Numbered from the stretch's first letter, positions 17,594 to 26,386 are shown. The stretch is 64,000 nt of DNA from Sphingomonas lenta (GCF_002288825.1 NZ_NSLI01000001.1:186001-250000), one strand, 5' to 3'. Notes: a model not told the origin generated them from the letters alone. Numbers and translations: made by a program.

Positions 17594-18574
17594 CTAGCTC
17601 TTCGGCTTGGTCCCGATGCTCGCCAGCGGCTTACGCTGGCCCGCCATCACCGCCAGGGCCGCGCCCGCGCCCGTGCGCAGGTCGGGCATCGCGTCGTACG
17701 TCTCGACCAGCAGCGCGGGGCCGGTGCGGTTCAGATACACCGCCGCGCCCTTCGCGCCCACGCCCTCCGGAAAGGCGTAGGCCGATGCGGTCACGCCCGC
17801 GTCGCCGAGCAGCGCGGTCCAGGCGCTGCCGTCGCGCTTGCGATAGTAGGTGACCGCCTTGGCGAGTTCGCCCACCTCCTCGCGGCACCACTCGTCCGGC
17901 TTGCCCGCCAGTCCCGAAACGGCCCCGTGCGCCTCCGCGAGCGCGACCACGCCGACCGCGGCGCCCGTGCCCCGCAGCTTGTCGTCCGTGGTCGGCTTGC
18001 CGGCGAACGTCGCCGCGTCCGCGCACGCCGCCGGTGCGGTCAGGGGCAGGGACGCGCTCTTGGGCGCGTCCGCGAACCGGATCGCGGCGAGCAGCGCGTC
18101 CATCCGCTTCGCCGCGCCCGCCGGGTCGAGCGTCTGCGAGGTCACGCGCGCCTTGACCAGCCACTCGCCGTGCTGGGCGATCGCGACCGCCGTCGACTTC
18201 CACGGCCGGCCAGGCAGCGCGAACGCGCCGCGCAGGCCATTGGGCGCTCCAGCCAGCCCGAGCGTGAAGGGGCGCGGCGCGGCCGAGCCGTCGAACGCGC
18301 CGACATTGCCCAGCATCGCGATGCGCGTGCGCTCGAACCAGAGCGCGGGGTTGGGATGGCTCGACCGGTAGACGTAGAGCGTCGCCGGCTCCGCGTCGGT
18401 GCCGTACTGGACGAAGATGTCGGACCCGTCCTGCTCGACGCGCCGCTCCGCGCCGCGGCACATGTCGCCGACGACGTCCGGCACGGTGACGCCGCTCAGC
18501 TCATGACGCCAATCCGCCCGGGCGGCCGCGGGAAGGAGGACGGCCGCGAGCGCGGCGGTGATGCGGACGAACAT
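17594..18574 (-). CDS. Secreted hypothetical protein
   Basis: 326 residues with a signal peptide (MFVRITAALAAVLLPAAARA, cleavage before DWRHEL). The mature protein is mixed alpha/beta, with two cysteines in the N-terminal half (VGDMCRGAER and a later pair around PAACADAATF and DEWCREEV). No catalytic motif stands out and I do not recognise the family. It lies in the same direction as the MoxR, AraC and CHAP genes upstream and the VWA gene downstream, 40 bases from the latter, so it probably works in the periplasm within that group. Confidence 0.65.
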   Translation of the reverse strand: MFVRITAALAAVLLPAAARADWRHELSGVTVPDVVGDMCRGAERRVEQDGSDIFVQYGTDAEPATLYVYRSSHPNPALWFERTRIAMLGNVGAFDGSAAPRPFTLGLAGAPNGLRGAFALPGRPWKSTAVAIAQHGEWLVKARVTSQTLDPAGAAKRMDALLAAIRFADAPKSASLPLTAPAACADAATFAGKPTTDDKLRGTGAAVGVVALAEAHGAVSGLAGKPDEWCREEVGELAKAVTYYRKRDGSAWTALLGDAGVTASAYAFPEGVGAKGAAVYLNRTGPALLVETYDAMPDLRTGAGAALAVMAGQRKPLASIGTKPKS

Positions 18575-18630
18575 GGCGGCGGCTTCCCGAGCGTTTCCCG
18601 GAAGTTACGCCGGACCGCGCCGCCGCGCAA

Positions 18631-19173
18631 TCAGCGCGGCACGTAGGCGTCGATCAGCGCGCCCACATAGTCCGGGTTCTCGCCCGACAGCTCGTCCGCG
18701 GGCTTGCCGCCGTGGATGAAGCCCTTGACCGGGTACACGCCGCCGCCCAGCCCGCCCGTGTCGCGGTACCAGACCTTGACCAGGCTCCAGTCGTTGCCGT
18801 CCGACACGTCGTGCAGCGTCACGTCCTGCTCGGCGAAGCCGCGCTTGCCGTCGCGCCTCGACCAGTTGGCGTGGGTCAGCATCAGCACGCGCTTCTCCAC
18901 GATGCGGCTCACCACCGCGACATGGCCGAAGCGCAGGCGATCGGTCTTCGCGAACACGATCACGGAGCCCACCTTCGGCTTGGACCCACGCGCGTAGCGG
19001 CCCTCGGCCTGCTCCCACCAGGTCCAGGCGTCGCCGAAGATCCGGATGCCCGACGCCTCGCGCGCGAAGGGCACGCACTGACCCCAGTAATCGAGCAGCT
19101 CGCGCGCCGACCCTTGCGCCGCCGTCAGCAGCGCCGCGAGGCCGATCGCCGTCCGAAGAGCGAGCTTCCGCAT
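18631..19173 (-). CDS. CHAP-domain cell-wall amidase/endopeptidase, secreted
   Basis: 180 residues with a signal peptide (MRKLALRTAIGLAALLTAAQ then GSA). The CHAP (NlpC/P60-like) catalytic core is visible: Cys33 in WGQCVPFAREASGI, His84 in RFGHVAVVSRIV, and the downstream LTHANWSRR strand with the third polar residue. CHAP enzymes cut peptidoglycan peptides or amide bonds in the periplasm. The longer frame from 19186 lies on a different reading frame and is a shadow. It sits between the AraC regulator and the hypothetical secreted protein. Confidence 0.85.
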   Translation of the reverse strand: MRKLALRTAIGLAALLTAAQGSARELLDYWGQCVPFAREASGIRIFGDAWTWWEQAEGRYARGSKPKVGSVIVFAKTDRLRFGHVAVVSRIVEKRVLMLTHANWSRRDGKRGFAEQDVTLHDVSDGNDWSLVKVWYRDTGGLGGGVYPVKGFIHGGKPADELSGENPDYVGALIDAYVPR

Positions 19174-19222
19174 GGCGCCCGGGCATAGCGGAACAGGGTG
19201 AGCGCCCGGTTGCGCGACATGG

Positions 19223-20134
19223 TTAGCGGTTCCTTGACGCCCGATCCGCCGCCGTCACCAGCGCCCGCGCGCGCAGCACGGCCTGGGCATAGGGGTTCTG
19301 CGTCCGCTGCAGGAACCGCTTGGGCGTCATGCCCAGGAAGCGGTTCGCGTCGCGCAGGAAATGCGACGCGTCGTAATAGCCCGGCGCGACGCTGGAATAG
19401 TCGGCGCCTTCCATCATGATGCGCGCGAAGGAGCGCAGGAAGCGCGTCCGGATTAGCAGCGTCTTCAGCGGAAAGCCGAAATGCCGCAGGCTCACCCGTC
19501 GCATCGTCGCGGGCGCCAGGCCCACGCGCTCGCACGCGGTGGCGAGGTCGAACGTCTCGTCGTCGTTGATCAGCGCGGTGAGGCGCCCGATCAGCGGCTC
19601 GTCCGGGTGCGGCGGCCCGAGCCGGCGTTCGAGGAACTCGTCCAGGATGCCCTTGACCGCCGGCCCACGGTCCGACGCCCCAAGTCGCGCGACGAGCTCG
19701 TTGACGTGGGCCGACGCCATGACGTCGGCCAGCGGCGCGACGCGGTCGCGGTACAGGTCCGCCCGCCTGTCGAACAGCCGCGCCCAGCCCGACGGCTTCA
19801 GCGCCACCCCGATCGTCACCCCGCCGTTCGAGGTCATCCGCATCGCCTGGCTCGTCGTGCCGTAGAGCGCGTAGCGCGGCAGGGGATCATAGAACCGAGG
19901 CCCGACCTGCAGCGAGATCGGCCGATCCGTCAGGATCAGGCGGATCGCCGGCCAGCTCGGCAACAGGAAGTTGACCGCGCCCTCGACGTCCGGCCCCTCC
20001 GAGTCGAGCACGTGATAATCGGCCACATAGTCCCGCAAGGCGGGCGCGGGCAGCTCGTACCGGAGCGCGGTCTGCGGCGGCAACGCGAAGTCGCGGGCGT
20101 CGACGCCCGGCGTGTGCGTGCCGCTCTCGATCAC
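19223..20134 (-). CDS. AraC-family transcriptional regulator
   Basis: 303 residues. The C-terminal third is the double helix-turn-helix: FDLATACERVGLAPATMRRV (first HTH) and YDASHFLRDANRFLGMTPKR (second, with the typical YxDxSHFxRxFRxxxGxTP pattern). The N-terminal 190 residues resemble the DUF6597-type sensor region (LRDYVADYHVLDSEG, FLLPSWPAIRLILTD). Effector unknown. It starts 8 bases after the MoxR stop, so it is very likely cotranscribed with MoxR; that is unusual for a MoxR-VWA operon and might provide feedback control. Confidence 0.88.
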   Translation of the reverse strand: MIESGTHTPGVDARDFALPPQTALRYELPAPALRDYVADYHVLDSEGPDVEGAVNFLLPSWPAIRLILTDRPISLQVGPRFYDPLPRYALYGTTSQAMRMTSNGGVTIGVALKPSGWARLFDRRADLYRDRVAPLADVMASAHVNELVARLGASDRGPAVKGILDEFLERRLGPPHPDEPLIGRLTALINDDETFDLATACERVGLAPATMRRVSLRHFGFPLKTLLIRTRFLRSFARIMMEGADYSSVAPGYYDASHFLRDANRFLGMTPKRFLQRTQNPYAQAVLRARALVTAADRASRNR

Positions 20135-20142
20135 TTAAGCGT

Positions 20143-20994
20143 TCAAGGCCGCGCCTGACGCTTCGCCATGAACGCCAGCCGCTCGAACAGCATCACGTCC
20201 TGCTCGTTCTTGAGCAGCGCGCCGTGGAGCGGCGGGATGGCCTTGGTCGGGTCGCGGTTCTGCAGCACGTCCAGCGGCATGTCCTCGTGCAGCAGCAGCT
20301 TGAGCCAGTCCAAGAGCTCGCTGGTCGACGGCTTCTTCTTGAGCCCCGGCACCTCGCGAATGTCGTAGAACACGTCCATGGCCTTGGACACCAGCATCCG
20401 CTGGATGCCGGGGAAGTGCACGTCCACGATGGCTTGCATGGTGTCGCGGTCGGGAAACTTGATATAGTGGAAGAAGCAGCGGCGCAGGAAGGCGTCGGGC
20501 AACTCCTTCTCGTTGTTCGAGGTGATCACCACGATCGGGCGTTCGGCCGCGCGGACGGTTTCGCCCGTTTCGTAGACGTGGAACTCCATGCGGTCGAGTT
20601 CCTGGAGCAGGTCGTTGGGGAACTCGATGTCCGCCTTGTCGATCTCGTCGATCAGGAGCACGGGCGGCGTCGAGTGCGTGAACGCCTCCCACAGCTTGCC
20701 GCGGCGGATGTAGTTCGCGATGTCGTGGACGCGCGGGTCGCCGAGCTGGCCGTCGCGAAGCCGCGCCACCGCATCATACTCGTACAGGCCCTGCTGCGCC
20801 TTGGTCGTGGACTTGACGTTCCACTCGATCAGGTCGGCGCCGACCGCGCGGGCGATCTCGTGCGCCAGCACCGTCTTGCCCGTGCCCGGCTCGCCTTTCA
20901 CGAGGAGCGGGCGGCGGAGCGTCACCGCGGCGTTGACCGCGACCTTCAGGTCATCGGTCGCGACGTAACTGCTGGTTCCTTCGAAGCGCTGCAT
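20143..20994 (-). CDS. MoxR-family AAA+ ATPase
   Basis: 283 residues. Walker A is KGEPGTGKTVLAHE (about residues 34-47), Walker B VLLIDEIDKAD, sensor 1 VVITSNNEKELPDAF, and the arginine-finger region FLRRCFFHYIKFPD. The C-terminal lid follows. MoxR/CoxD-type ATPases couple with VWA proteins such as the one at 16375 to remodel or activate protein complexes. It starts 31 bases after the 21026 gene in the same direction. It is short because the MoxR subgroup lacks extra domains. Confidence 0.92.
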   Translation of the reverse strand: MQRFEGTSSYVATDDLKVAVNAAVTLRRPLLVKGEPGTGKTVLAHEIARAVGADLIEWNVKSTTKAQQGLYEYDAVARLRDGQLGDPRVHDIANYIRRGKLWEAFTHSTPPVLLIDEIDKADIEFPNDLLQELDRMEFHVYETGETVRAAERPIVVITSNNEKELPDAFLRRCFFHYIKFPDRDTMQAIVDVHFPGIQRMLVSKAMDVFYDIREVPGLKKKPSTSELLDWLKLLLHEDMPLDVLQNRDPTKAIPPLHGALLKNEQDVMLFERLAFMAKRQARP

Positions 20995-21025
20995 CCGCCC
21001 CGGATGGGGCCGGAGGGATTGGCCG

Positions 21026-21685
21026 TCAATCCCCGCGCGCCGCGGCGCGGGCCTCGAGCAGCGACCAGAGCGCCCGGTGCTGCTCGAGCAGCGCCCGCGC
21101 GCCGAACAGCAGCGCGCGCTCGGCCGCGGCGCCGTCGCCCAGCGCTCCCAGCACCGTCGCCGTCTCCTGCGGCGGCGGCAGCGTCAGCGGGACCACGGGC
21201 GCGCTGAACAGGTCGGCGGCGTGCGCCACGATCCGGCGAATCGCCACCCAGTCGAGCGCCAGCGCGGCGGCCGCGCCGACGCCCACGCCGGGGCGATCGG
21301 ACTTGGCGAGCATCTGAAAGGCGTGGCGCTGCGCGGCGTAGGCGACGTCGGTCATCGCCTGGCCGGGCGTGGAGGGAAGCGGCCCCGCGGCCGACACGAC
21401 GCGCGCGAGCAGCTGGCGTTCGCCGGCGAAGGCGCGCGCCACCTCGTCGAGCCAGGGCGCGGCGGGTCCGCCGACCGCGCGCCCGAACGCGTCGTCGGCG
21501 AGGCCCGGATGCGTGCCGTGGACCGCGCACAGCGCATGCGCCGCGTCCGCCAGGTCGCGTCGAGTGGCGCCGCGCTCGCGGAGCCGCCGCGCATGGGGAT
21601 GCGTCGCGGTCCCGTCGACGTCGACGAGCGCGTCCAGCGCCTCCCATGCCGTGCCGCCCCAGGCGGTCGCCGTTCCGTGCGTCAT
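21026..21685 (-). CDS. Hypothetical protein upstream of MoxR
   Basis: 219 residues, alanine-rich and mostly helical, with no signal peptide and no membrane segment. HPHARRLRERGATRRDLADA and VAYAAQRHAFQMLAKSDRPG look like conserved helical stretches. I do not recognise a catalytic motif. It is first in the run of minus-strand genes that includes MoxR, AraC, CHAP and VWA, and is probably cotranscribed with MoxR (31-base gap). Confidence 0.65.
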   Translation of the reverse strand: MTHGTATAWGGTAWEALDALVDVDGTATHPHARRLRERGATRRDLADAAHALCAVHGTHPGLADDAFGRAVGGPAAPWLDEVARAFAGERQLLARVVSAAGPLPSTPGQAMTDVAYAAQRHAFQMLAKSDRPGVGVGAAAALALDWVAIRRIVAHAADLFSAPVVPLTLPPPQETATVLGALGDGAAAERALLFGARALLEQHRALWSLLEARAAARGD

Positions 21686-21834
21686 GCTCCGTCCATGTGG
21701 CTGCCGACCGCACCAGCGCGGCCGAGAGCGGCTATCGGGGAGTCATGTATAACGAGGTGCGTAAAGACGGGGTATACGCCGGGTTAAGGAAGGCGAAGGG
21801 GGCGGGGGATGGGGTGGGTGGAGCGCAGAACGCC
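21686..21834. other. Non-coding stretch, nothing recognised
   Basis: The 149 bases between the 21026 gene start and the repeat should hold that gene's promoter. No gene, hairpin or consensus sigma site is convincing. Short open frames here look like chance. Confidence 0.5.
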
Positions 21835-22033
21835 CATCTCCCTCTCCCCTCCGGGGCGCATCAGGTCGGTCATGCCCCCGGCATGACCTAAACCGTCTGG
21901 GGGACGGTTTACCTGATGCGGGTGCCTGAGCGAAGCGAAGGCGGGAGAGGGGCAGTGTACCGCCGCTTCGACACTGCCCCTCTCCCCTCGCTGCTGCGCA
22001 GCTTCGCCCCTCTCCCCGGAGGGGAGAGGGGAA
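21835..22033. repeat. Composite palindromic repeat, family III, copy 2
   Basis: An inverted copy of the element at 9421-9594. The core, 21857-21920, is 64 bases and bounded by CGCATCAGG and CCTGATGCG, with hairpins GGTCATGCC/GGCATGACC and AAACCGTC/GACGGTTT. It is flanked by CCCTCTCCCCTCCGGGG arms. Beyond the core lie GCGAAGCGAAGGCGGGAGAG and a further CTCTCCCCGGAGGGGAGAG hairpin ending next to the TolC-family stop, where it may also act as a transcription end. Confidence 0.8.
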
Positions 22034-22034
22034 T

Positions 22035-23492
22035 TTACTCCAACCCCAACGCCGCCCGGTCTGCCGTCGCCGCCGCCAGCTCGGCCCTGGCCGCCGCGAT
22101 GCGCGCCTGGGCGTCGATCAGCCGGACCTGCGCGTCGGTCGCGGTCTCCTCACGCTGGTTGACCAGGAAGAAGTCGCTCGATCCCAGGTCGAAGCGCCGC
22201 CGCTCCGCCGCCGCGAGCCGGTCGGCGAGGGCGCGCTCCTGTTCCGCCGCCTCCGCCAGCCGCTCCGCGCCGCCCACCGCGATGGCGACGCCCTCCACCT
22301 CGACCGCGATCTGGTCCTGGAGGAAGCGGCTGCGCGCCTCCAGCGCGTCGATCTCCGCGCGCGCCTCGGCGACGCGGCCGCGGGCGGCGCGGTTCTGGAG
22401 CGGCAGGGAGAAGCGGAAGCCGACGATCGCCTCGAGCGGCGTGCGCGTCGAACCGCCCAGCCCCTCGGGGCCTATATCCTTGCCCAGCTCGCCGCGGACG
22501 TCGAAACGGGGCCTGAGCTCGTTCTCCGCCAGCGCCAGCCTGGCCAGCGATTGGTCGATGCGCCTGAGCAGCGTCTGGAGGTCGGGCCGGCGCGCGGCCA
22601 GGTCGGCCTGCGCCGCCGCGACCTGCACGCCCGCCAGCGCGGAGGCGTCGGCGGGCAGCCGCCCCGCGCCGACCAGCACCGGCCGGCCCTCGTCGTCGCG
22701 GTAGAAGAAGGAGAGCGTGTTGGCCGCGGCCTGGAAGTCCTGCTCGGCGCGCACCACCAGCGCGCGGCGGCGCACCAGGTTCTGGTCGTTCTCCGTGATG
22801 AGGATCTGCGGCCGGGCGCCCAGCTCCACCTGCCGCGTGATCGCGCCGCGGCGGTTCTCCGCCAGCTCCAGCAGCTCGCGGTAAGCGCGCAGCCGCAACC
22901 CCGCCGCGACCCAGTTCTGATACGCGTCGATCGCGCGCCGCTGCACGCCGATCGCGACCGCCTCCGTCTCGAAGCGCGCGACGTCGATGTCGCCCGCCGC
23001 CAGCGTGCGCTGCGTCCGCCTGGCGTCCACCAGCCGGTCGCGCAGGAGCGAGTAGAGCACGCCGACCTTCAGCTCGCCCAGCCGGTTGGTGTAGAACTGG
23101 TCCTCGTAGATCGGGAAGTCGCCGCGCGTGATCCGGTATCCGCCGTAGAGCTGGCCGCCGTTGTTCGTGAGCGGCCGCACGGCGCGCGCGTCCACCACCG
23201 TGCCGTCGTAATAGCCGAGCGCGCGGCTGCGCCCGTCCACGTCGAACACCGTATCGAACGCCCCCTCCGCGGCGAGCGCGCGCCCTTCCGCCTGACGCAC
23301 GCGGGCGAGCTGCTCCACGATCTGCGGCGCGGTCCGCGCGGAGGCGCGCAGCACCTCGTCGAGGGTCAGCGGCGGCCCCGCGCGGTCGACGACGGGGTCG
23401 GACGCGGCCGCGGCCGGGCCGGCCTGCGCGGCCGCCGCGGGCGCGGCCGGAACCGCCGCGCACAGCAGCGCGAGCACGAGGCGCCCGGTCAC
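22035..23492 (-). CDS. TolC-family outer membrane efflux protein
   Basis: 485 residues from a GTG at 23492 (VTGRLVLALLCAAVPAAPAA), a signal peptide; the GTG overlaps the HlyD stop as GTGA. The rest shows the two OEP repeats of long amphipathic helices: LDEVLRASARTAPQIVEQLA and TLAAGDIDVARFETEAVAIG in the first half, GRVAEARAEIDALEARSRFL and RRFDLGSSDFFLVNQREE in the second. The second set contains the usual LG-x-SD/FFLVN turn. TolC-type proteins form the outer membrane channel of type I secretion or efflux systems. It is the last gene of a three-gene unit with HlyD and an ABC-like protein, next to an RTX protease gene. Confidence 0.9.
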   Translation of the reverse strand: MTGRLVLALLCAAVPAAPAAAAQAGPAAAASDPVVDRAGPPLTLDEVLRASARTAPQIVEQLARVRQAEGRALAAEGAFDTVFDVDGRSRALGYYDGTVVDARAVRPLTNNGGQLYGGYRITRGDFPIYEDQFYTNRLGELKVGVLYSLLRDRLVDARRTQRTLAAGDIDVARFETEAVAIGVQRRAIDAYQNWVAAGLRLRAYRELLELAENRRGAITRQVELGARPQILITENDQNLVRRRALVVRAEQDFQAAANTLSFFYRDDEGRPVLVGAGRLPADASALAGVQVAAAQADLAARRPDLQTLLRRIDQSLARLALAENELRPRFDVRGELGKDIGPEGLGGSTRTPLEAIVGFRFSLPLQNRAARGRVAEARAEIDALEARSRFLQDQIAVEVEGVAIAVGGAERLAEAAEQERALADRLAAAERRRFDLGSSDFFLVNQREETATDAQVRLIDAQARIAAARAELAAATADRAALGLE

Positions 23493-24571
23493 TTCGCCTT
23501 GCCCGCCTTGAGCGCCGCCTTGTCCTCGTCTTCCTTGAAGCGGCCCTTGCCCTCGCCGCCGGGGGCGCCCTCGTTGAACTCGAGCGGGAAGTCGTTGAGG
23601 AGTCGCCACAGCTCGTAGCCGACGGACACCGTCTCGCCCTGGATCCAGCCATAGACCTTGGTGCCCAGCCGCACGAACTGCCGGTCGGGCCAGGCGGGCT
23701 TGCCGGGCGCGGGCTCGACGAGCACGCGGAACAGGCCGTCGGCGTTAGCGGTGGGGTCGACCACGCGCACGCGCCCGTCGAAGAAGCCCTGCGCGATGGC
23801 GGGCCAGCCGGAGAACTGGATCGCGGGCCAGCCCTCGAACTCCAGCCGCACCGGGCGGCCGGGACGGACCAGCGGCAGGTCGCGGCCGTCCACGTACAGC
23901 TCGACCGCCCGCTCGACGCGCTCGGGCGCGACCACCGCCAGCACCGTGCCGGGCAACACCAGCGCGCCGCCCGCGGCCGCGTTCAGGTTCTGGATGCGGC
24001 CGTCGCGGGGCGCGCGCACGACCTGCGCGGACTGCCGGTTCAGCTGCACGTCGATGCGGTTGAGCTTGGCGCGAGACTCGGCGAGCTTGGCGGCGGCGTC
24101 GGCGACCTTGATCTGCGCCTGCTCGAAGTCGCGCCGCGCCGCCAAACCCTCGGCGAGCAGCTGGCGCGTCCGGTCCACGTCGATCGAGGCCACCTGCTGC
24201 GACTGGCGCACGGCGGCGATCTCCGCCTCCACCTGCGCGCGCTCCGCCGCGAGGCGGGACAGGAGGTTGGGATCGACGTCGACCACGCGCGCGATCGGGT
24301 CGCCGCGGTCAACGTGCTGGCCGTCCTGGACGAACCAACGCTCGACGCGTCCGCCCACCAGCGCCGCCACGTCCTGCACGCGATCGTCGGGATCGAGCGC
24401 CACGGTCCGTCCCTGGCCCTGCGCGGTCTGCACCCAGGGCACGAAGAACATGATCGCCGCCGCCGTGGCGATGCCGATCAGGATCATCCAGGCGAGCGAC
24501 ACCGTCAGCCGCGGCGGCTTGAGCCCGGCCAGCGTGTGGAAGTGCGACAGGTGCTCAGACCGGTACGGCAT
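23489..24571 (-). CDS. HlyD-family periplasmic adaptor (membrane fusion protein)
   Basis: 360 residues. One membrane segment (about residues 25-45, SLAWMILIGIATAAAIMFF) is followed by a beta/lipoyl half (DDRVQDVAALVGGRVERWFV), a long coiled-coil hairpin (AAERAQVEAEIAAVRQ to RDFEQAQIKVADAAAKLAES), the returning lipoyl half (VRAPRDGRIQNLNAAAG), a beta-barrel region, and a charged C-terminal tail. It would bridge the inner-membrane exporter and the TolC channel. The start overlaps the ABC gene's end by 17 bases, and its stop overlaps the TolC start, so the three are tightly coupled. Confidence 0.9.
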   Translation of the reverse strand: MPYRSEHLSHFHTLAGLKPPRLTVSLAWMILIGIATAAAIMFFVPWVQTAQGQGRTVALDPDDRVQDVAALVGGRVERWFVQDGQHVDRGDPIARVVDVDPNLLSRLAAERAQVEAEIAAVRQSQQVASIDVDRTRQLLAEGLAARRDFEQAQIKVADAAAKLAESRAKLNRIDVQLNRQSAQVVRAPRDGRIQNLNAAAGGALVLPGTVLAVVAPERVERAVELYVDGRDLPLVRPGRPVRLEFEGWPAIQFSGWPAIAQGFFDGRVRVVDPTANADGLFRVLVEPAPGKPAWPDRQFVRLGTKVYGWIQGETVSVGYELWRLLNDFPLEFNEGAPGGEGKGRFKEDEDKAALKAGKAK

Positions 24572-26282
24572 TCGCGGCCTCCCGTCGCGCGAGGTGCTCG
24601 TCGAGCTCGGCGAGCGCGCCGAACCGCCGCTGCTCGGTGAGCCCGAGGTGGAACCAGCCGTCCAGCGTCAGGTCCTCCGGCCGCCCCGTGCACAGCAGCG
24701 TCGTCGTGCCGCGCTCCTTGAGCATCCGGAGCACCGCGACGAGCTTGGGCGGCGGCAGGAGGTCGTAGAGCTGGCCCAAGAGCAGGAACTTGGGCGCGAC
24801 GAGCAGCGCGTTGGCGAGCTTCAGCGCCATCACCTCGCCCAACCCCAGCGGGAAGCCCGACGAGGCCAGCTGCGTGTCCAGCCCCTTGGGCAGCTGCGCG
24901 ACGCGCTCCGACAGGCCCACCGCCGCCAGCGCGTCGAGCATCCGCCCCGCCGATGCGTCCCCCGCCGCGAGCCGGAGGTATTCGCGGATCGTCACCTCCA
25001 CGATCGTCGGCCGGTCGAGCACCATGACCCCCGACCGCAGCAGGTACATGTCGAGCGAGCCCAGGTCCGCCCCGCCGATCGACACCAGGCCCTGCGCGGG
25101 CTGGGCGTGGCGCTTGAGCACCAGCGCCAGCATGCGCTCCGCGCCCGGATCGGCCACCGTCACCAGCTGCTCGCCCGCGCCGAGCGCGAAGTCGAAGCGC
25201 GCGCCGTCGATGCGCACGTCCGTGAGCCTGAGCTCGCCGTCGCGCGGGCCGCCCGACCCGTCGGTCAGCGACTTCTCCTGCGGGATGGAGAAGAGCAGCG
25301 ACAGCTCCTCCGAGCTCGCGACCAGGTCGTAGAAGGTGTCGAGGTACCAGCCGAGCTGGCTGACGCCGTAGAACACGCCCGACAGGATCAGCTCGGCCGC
25401 GACCAGCTGCCCGATCGACAGCTCGCCGCGCAGGATCAGGTTGCCGCCCAGCAGCAGCAGCGCCGCGCTGGCGGTGGCGTAGATCAGGAAGAAGGAGAGC
25501 GTCTGCGCGAAGCTGTAGCGGAAATAGCGCCGGTGCTTGGCGATATAGGTGGCGGTGACCTCCTCCGACCGGTCCATGGCGAAGCCCAAGTGCCGGCTCG
25601 ACTTGTAGAAGCCGTTGGACCCGCCCACGCTCTCCAGCCAGCGCGCGGCGTCGTGCTTGGCGTGGGAGAGCGCGACCGCCGCCGTGATCGCGCCCCGCCG
25701 CCAGATCAGCCAGACGAGCAGCAGCGCCGTGATCAGCACCGCGTTGAAGGCGAGGAAGAAGGGGTGGTAGAAGCTGGTGATCGCCAGCCCCACCACGCTC
25801 TGCAGCACGATGGTGAAAGCGCCGATGACGAGGCTCGGCACCGCCTTCTGGACCACCGTCAGGTCGAAGTAGCGGTTGAACAGGTCGCCCCGGTTCGCGT
25901 CGGCGAAGAAGGGGTTCTGCGCGTGGACGGCGCGGATGGTGATCTCGGCGACGACGCGCGCGAATACGCGCCGCTCGAACAGCGCCATGACGTAGACGCG
26001 GAACGCGCTGAGCGCCGCGACCAGCAGCAGCAGCACGAACAGCACGCCCGACAACGTCCACAAGGGCGCGGGCAGCGCGATGTTGGCGACCGAGTTGATC
26101 AGCAGCTGAACGGAGATGGGCGTCGCGAGCGAGAGGAGGCTGATCGCCGCGGTGTAGACGATGCCGAGCCGCACATAGGCGGCGTCCGGCCCGACGATCT
26201 CCGCCAGCCAGCCGGCCGCCTCCCTGAACCCCAAACGTTCCGACGCCACGTCACCCACCCCGCAAACAGGACCGCCGCCCAT
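24555..26282 (-). CDS. ABC-type exporter with degenerate nucleotide-binding domain
   Basis: 575 residues. The first 330 form a six-segment type I exporter membrane domain (SLLSLATPISVQLLINSVAN, SGVLFVLLLLVAALSAFRVY and others). The C-terminal 220 residues keep the length and order of an ABC ATPase domain but not its catalytic motifs: Walker A is VADPGAERML (no GxxGxGKS/T), the signature is LGLGE instead of LSGGQ, Walker B is FLLLGQLYD with no Asp-Glu, the Q-loop glutamine is missing (VMVLDRP), and the H-loop is LLCTGRP without His. The surroundings (GLDTQLASSG, LKLANALL) still align. It may be a pseudo-ATPase or half of a heterodimer. A GTG at codon 12, behind GGGGTGGG, is a plausible alternative start. 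Confidence 0.82.
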   Translation of the reverse strand: MGGGPVCGVGDVASERLGFREAAGWLAEIVGPDAAYVRLGIVYTAAISLLSLATPISVQLLINSVANIALPAPLWTLSGVLFVLLLLVAALSAFRVYVMALFERRVFARVVAEITIRAVHAQNPFFADANRGDLFNRYFDLTVVQKAVPSLVIGAFTIVLQSVVGLAITSFYHPFFLAFNAVLITALLLVWLIWRRGAITAAVALSHAKHDAARWLESVGGSNGFYKSSRHLGFAMDRSEEVTATYIAKHRRYFRYSFAQTLSFFLIYATASAALLLLGGNLILRGELSIGQLVAAELILSGVFYGVSQLGWYLDTFYDLVASSEELSLLFSIPQEKSLTDGSGGPRDGELRLTDVRIDGARFDFALGAGEQLVTVADPGAERMLALVLKRHAQPAQGLVSIGGADLGSLDMYLLRSGVMVLDRPTIVEVTIREYLRLAAGDASAGRMLDALAAVGLSERVAQLPKGLDTQLASSGFPLGLGEVMALKLANALLVAPKFLLLGQLYDLLPPPKLVAVLRMLKERGTTTLLCTGRPEDLTLDGWFHLGLTEQRRFGALAELDEHLARREAANAVPV

Positions 26283-26349
26283 ATCGGCGCGACGGCCCGC
26301 CGCGCAACCGCGTCCGTCCGATATCGACTATAGGATCGTCCTATGGGGG

Positions 26350-26382
26350 CGCGGTCGCGGGCGCGGCGCGCCCGCGACCGCG
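26350..26382 (-). terminator. Very strong hairpin after the 26387 gene
   Basis: A 15-bp perfect GC-rich stem (CGCGGTCGCGGGCGC and its complement) with a 3-base loop lies 4 bases after the stop of the 26387 gene in its sense direction. It lacks a U-tract. A second small palindrome (ATAGGATCGTCCTAT, 26332-26344) follows. It probably ends the upstream transcript and insulates the secretion genes. Confidence 0.55.
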
Positions 26383-26386
26383 CGCG

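Noticed and set aside
21746..21891. A small plus-strand gene beginning MYNEVRKDG
   Set aside because: It has no ribosome site and runs into the repeat element. The composition changes at the repeat border and it looks like a chance frame.
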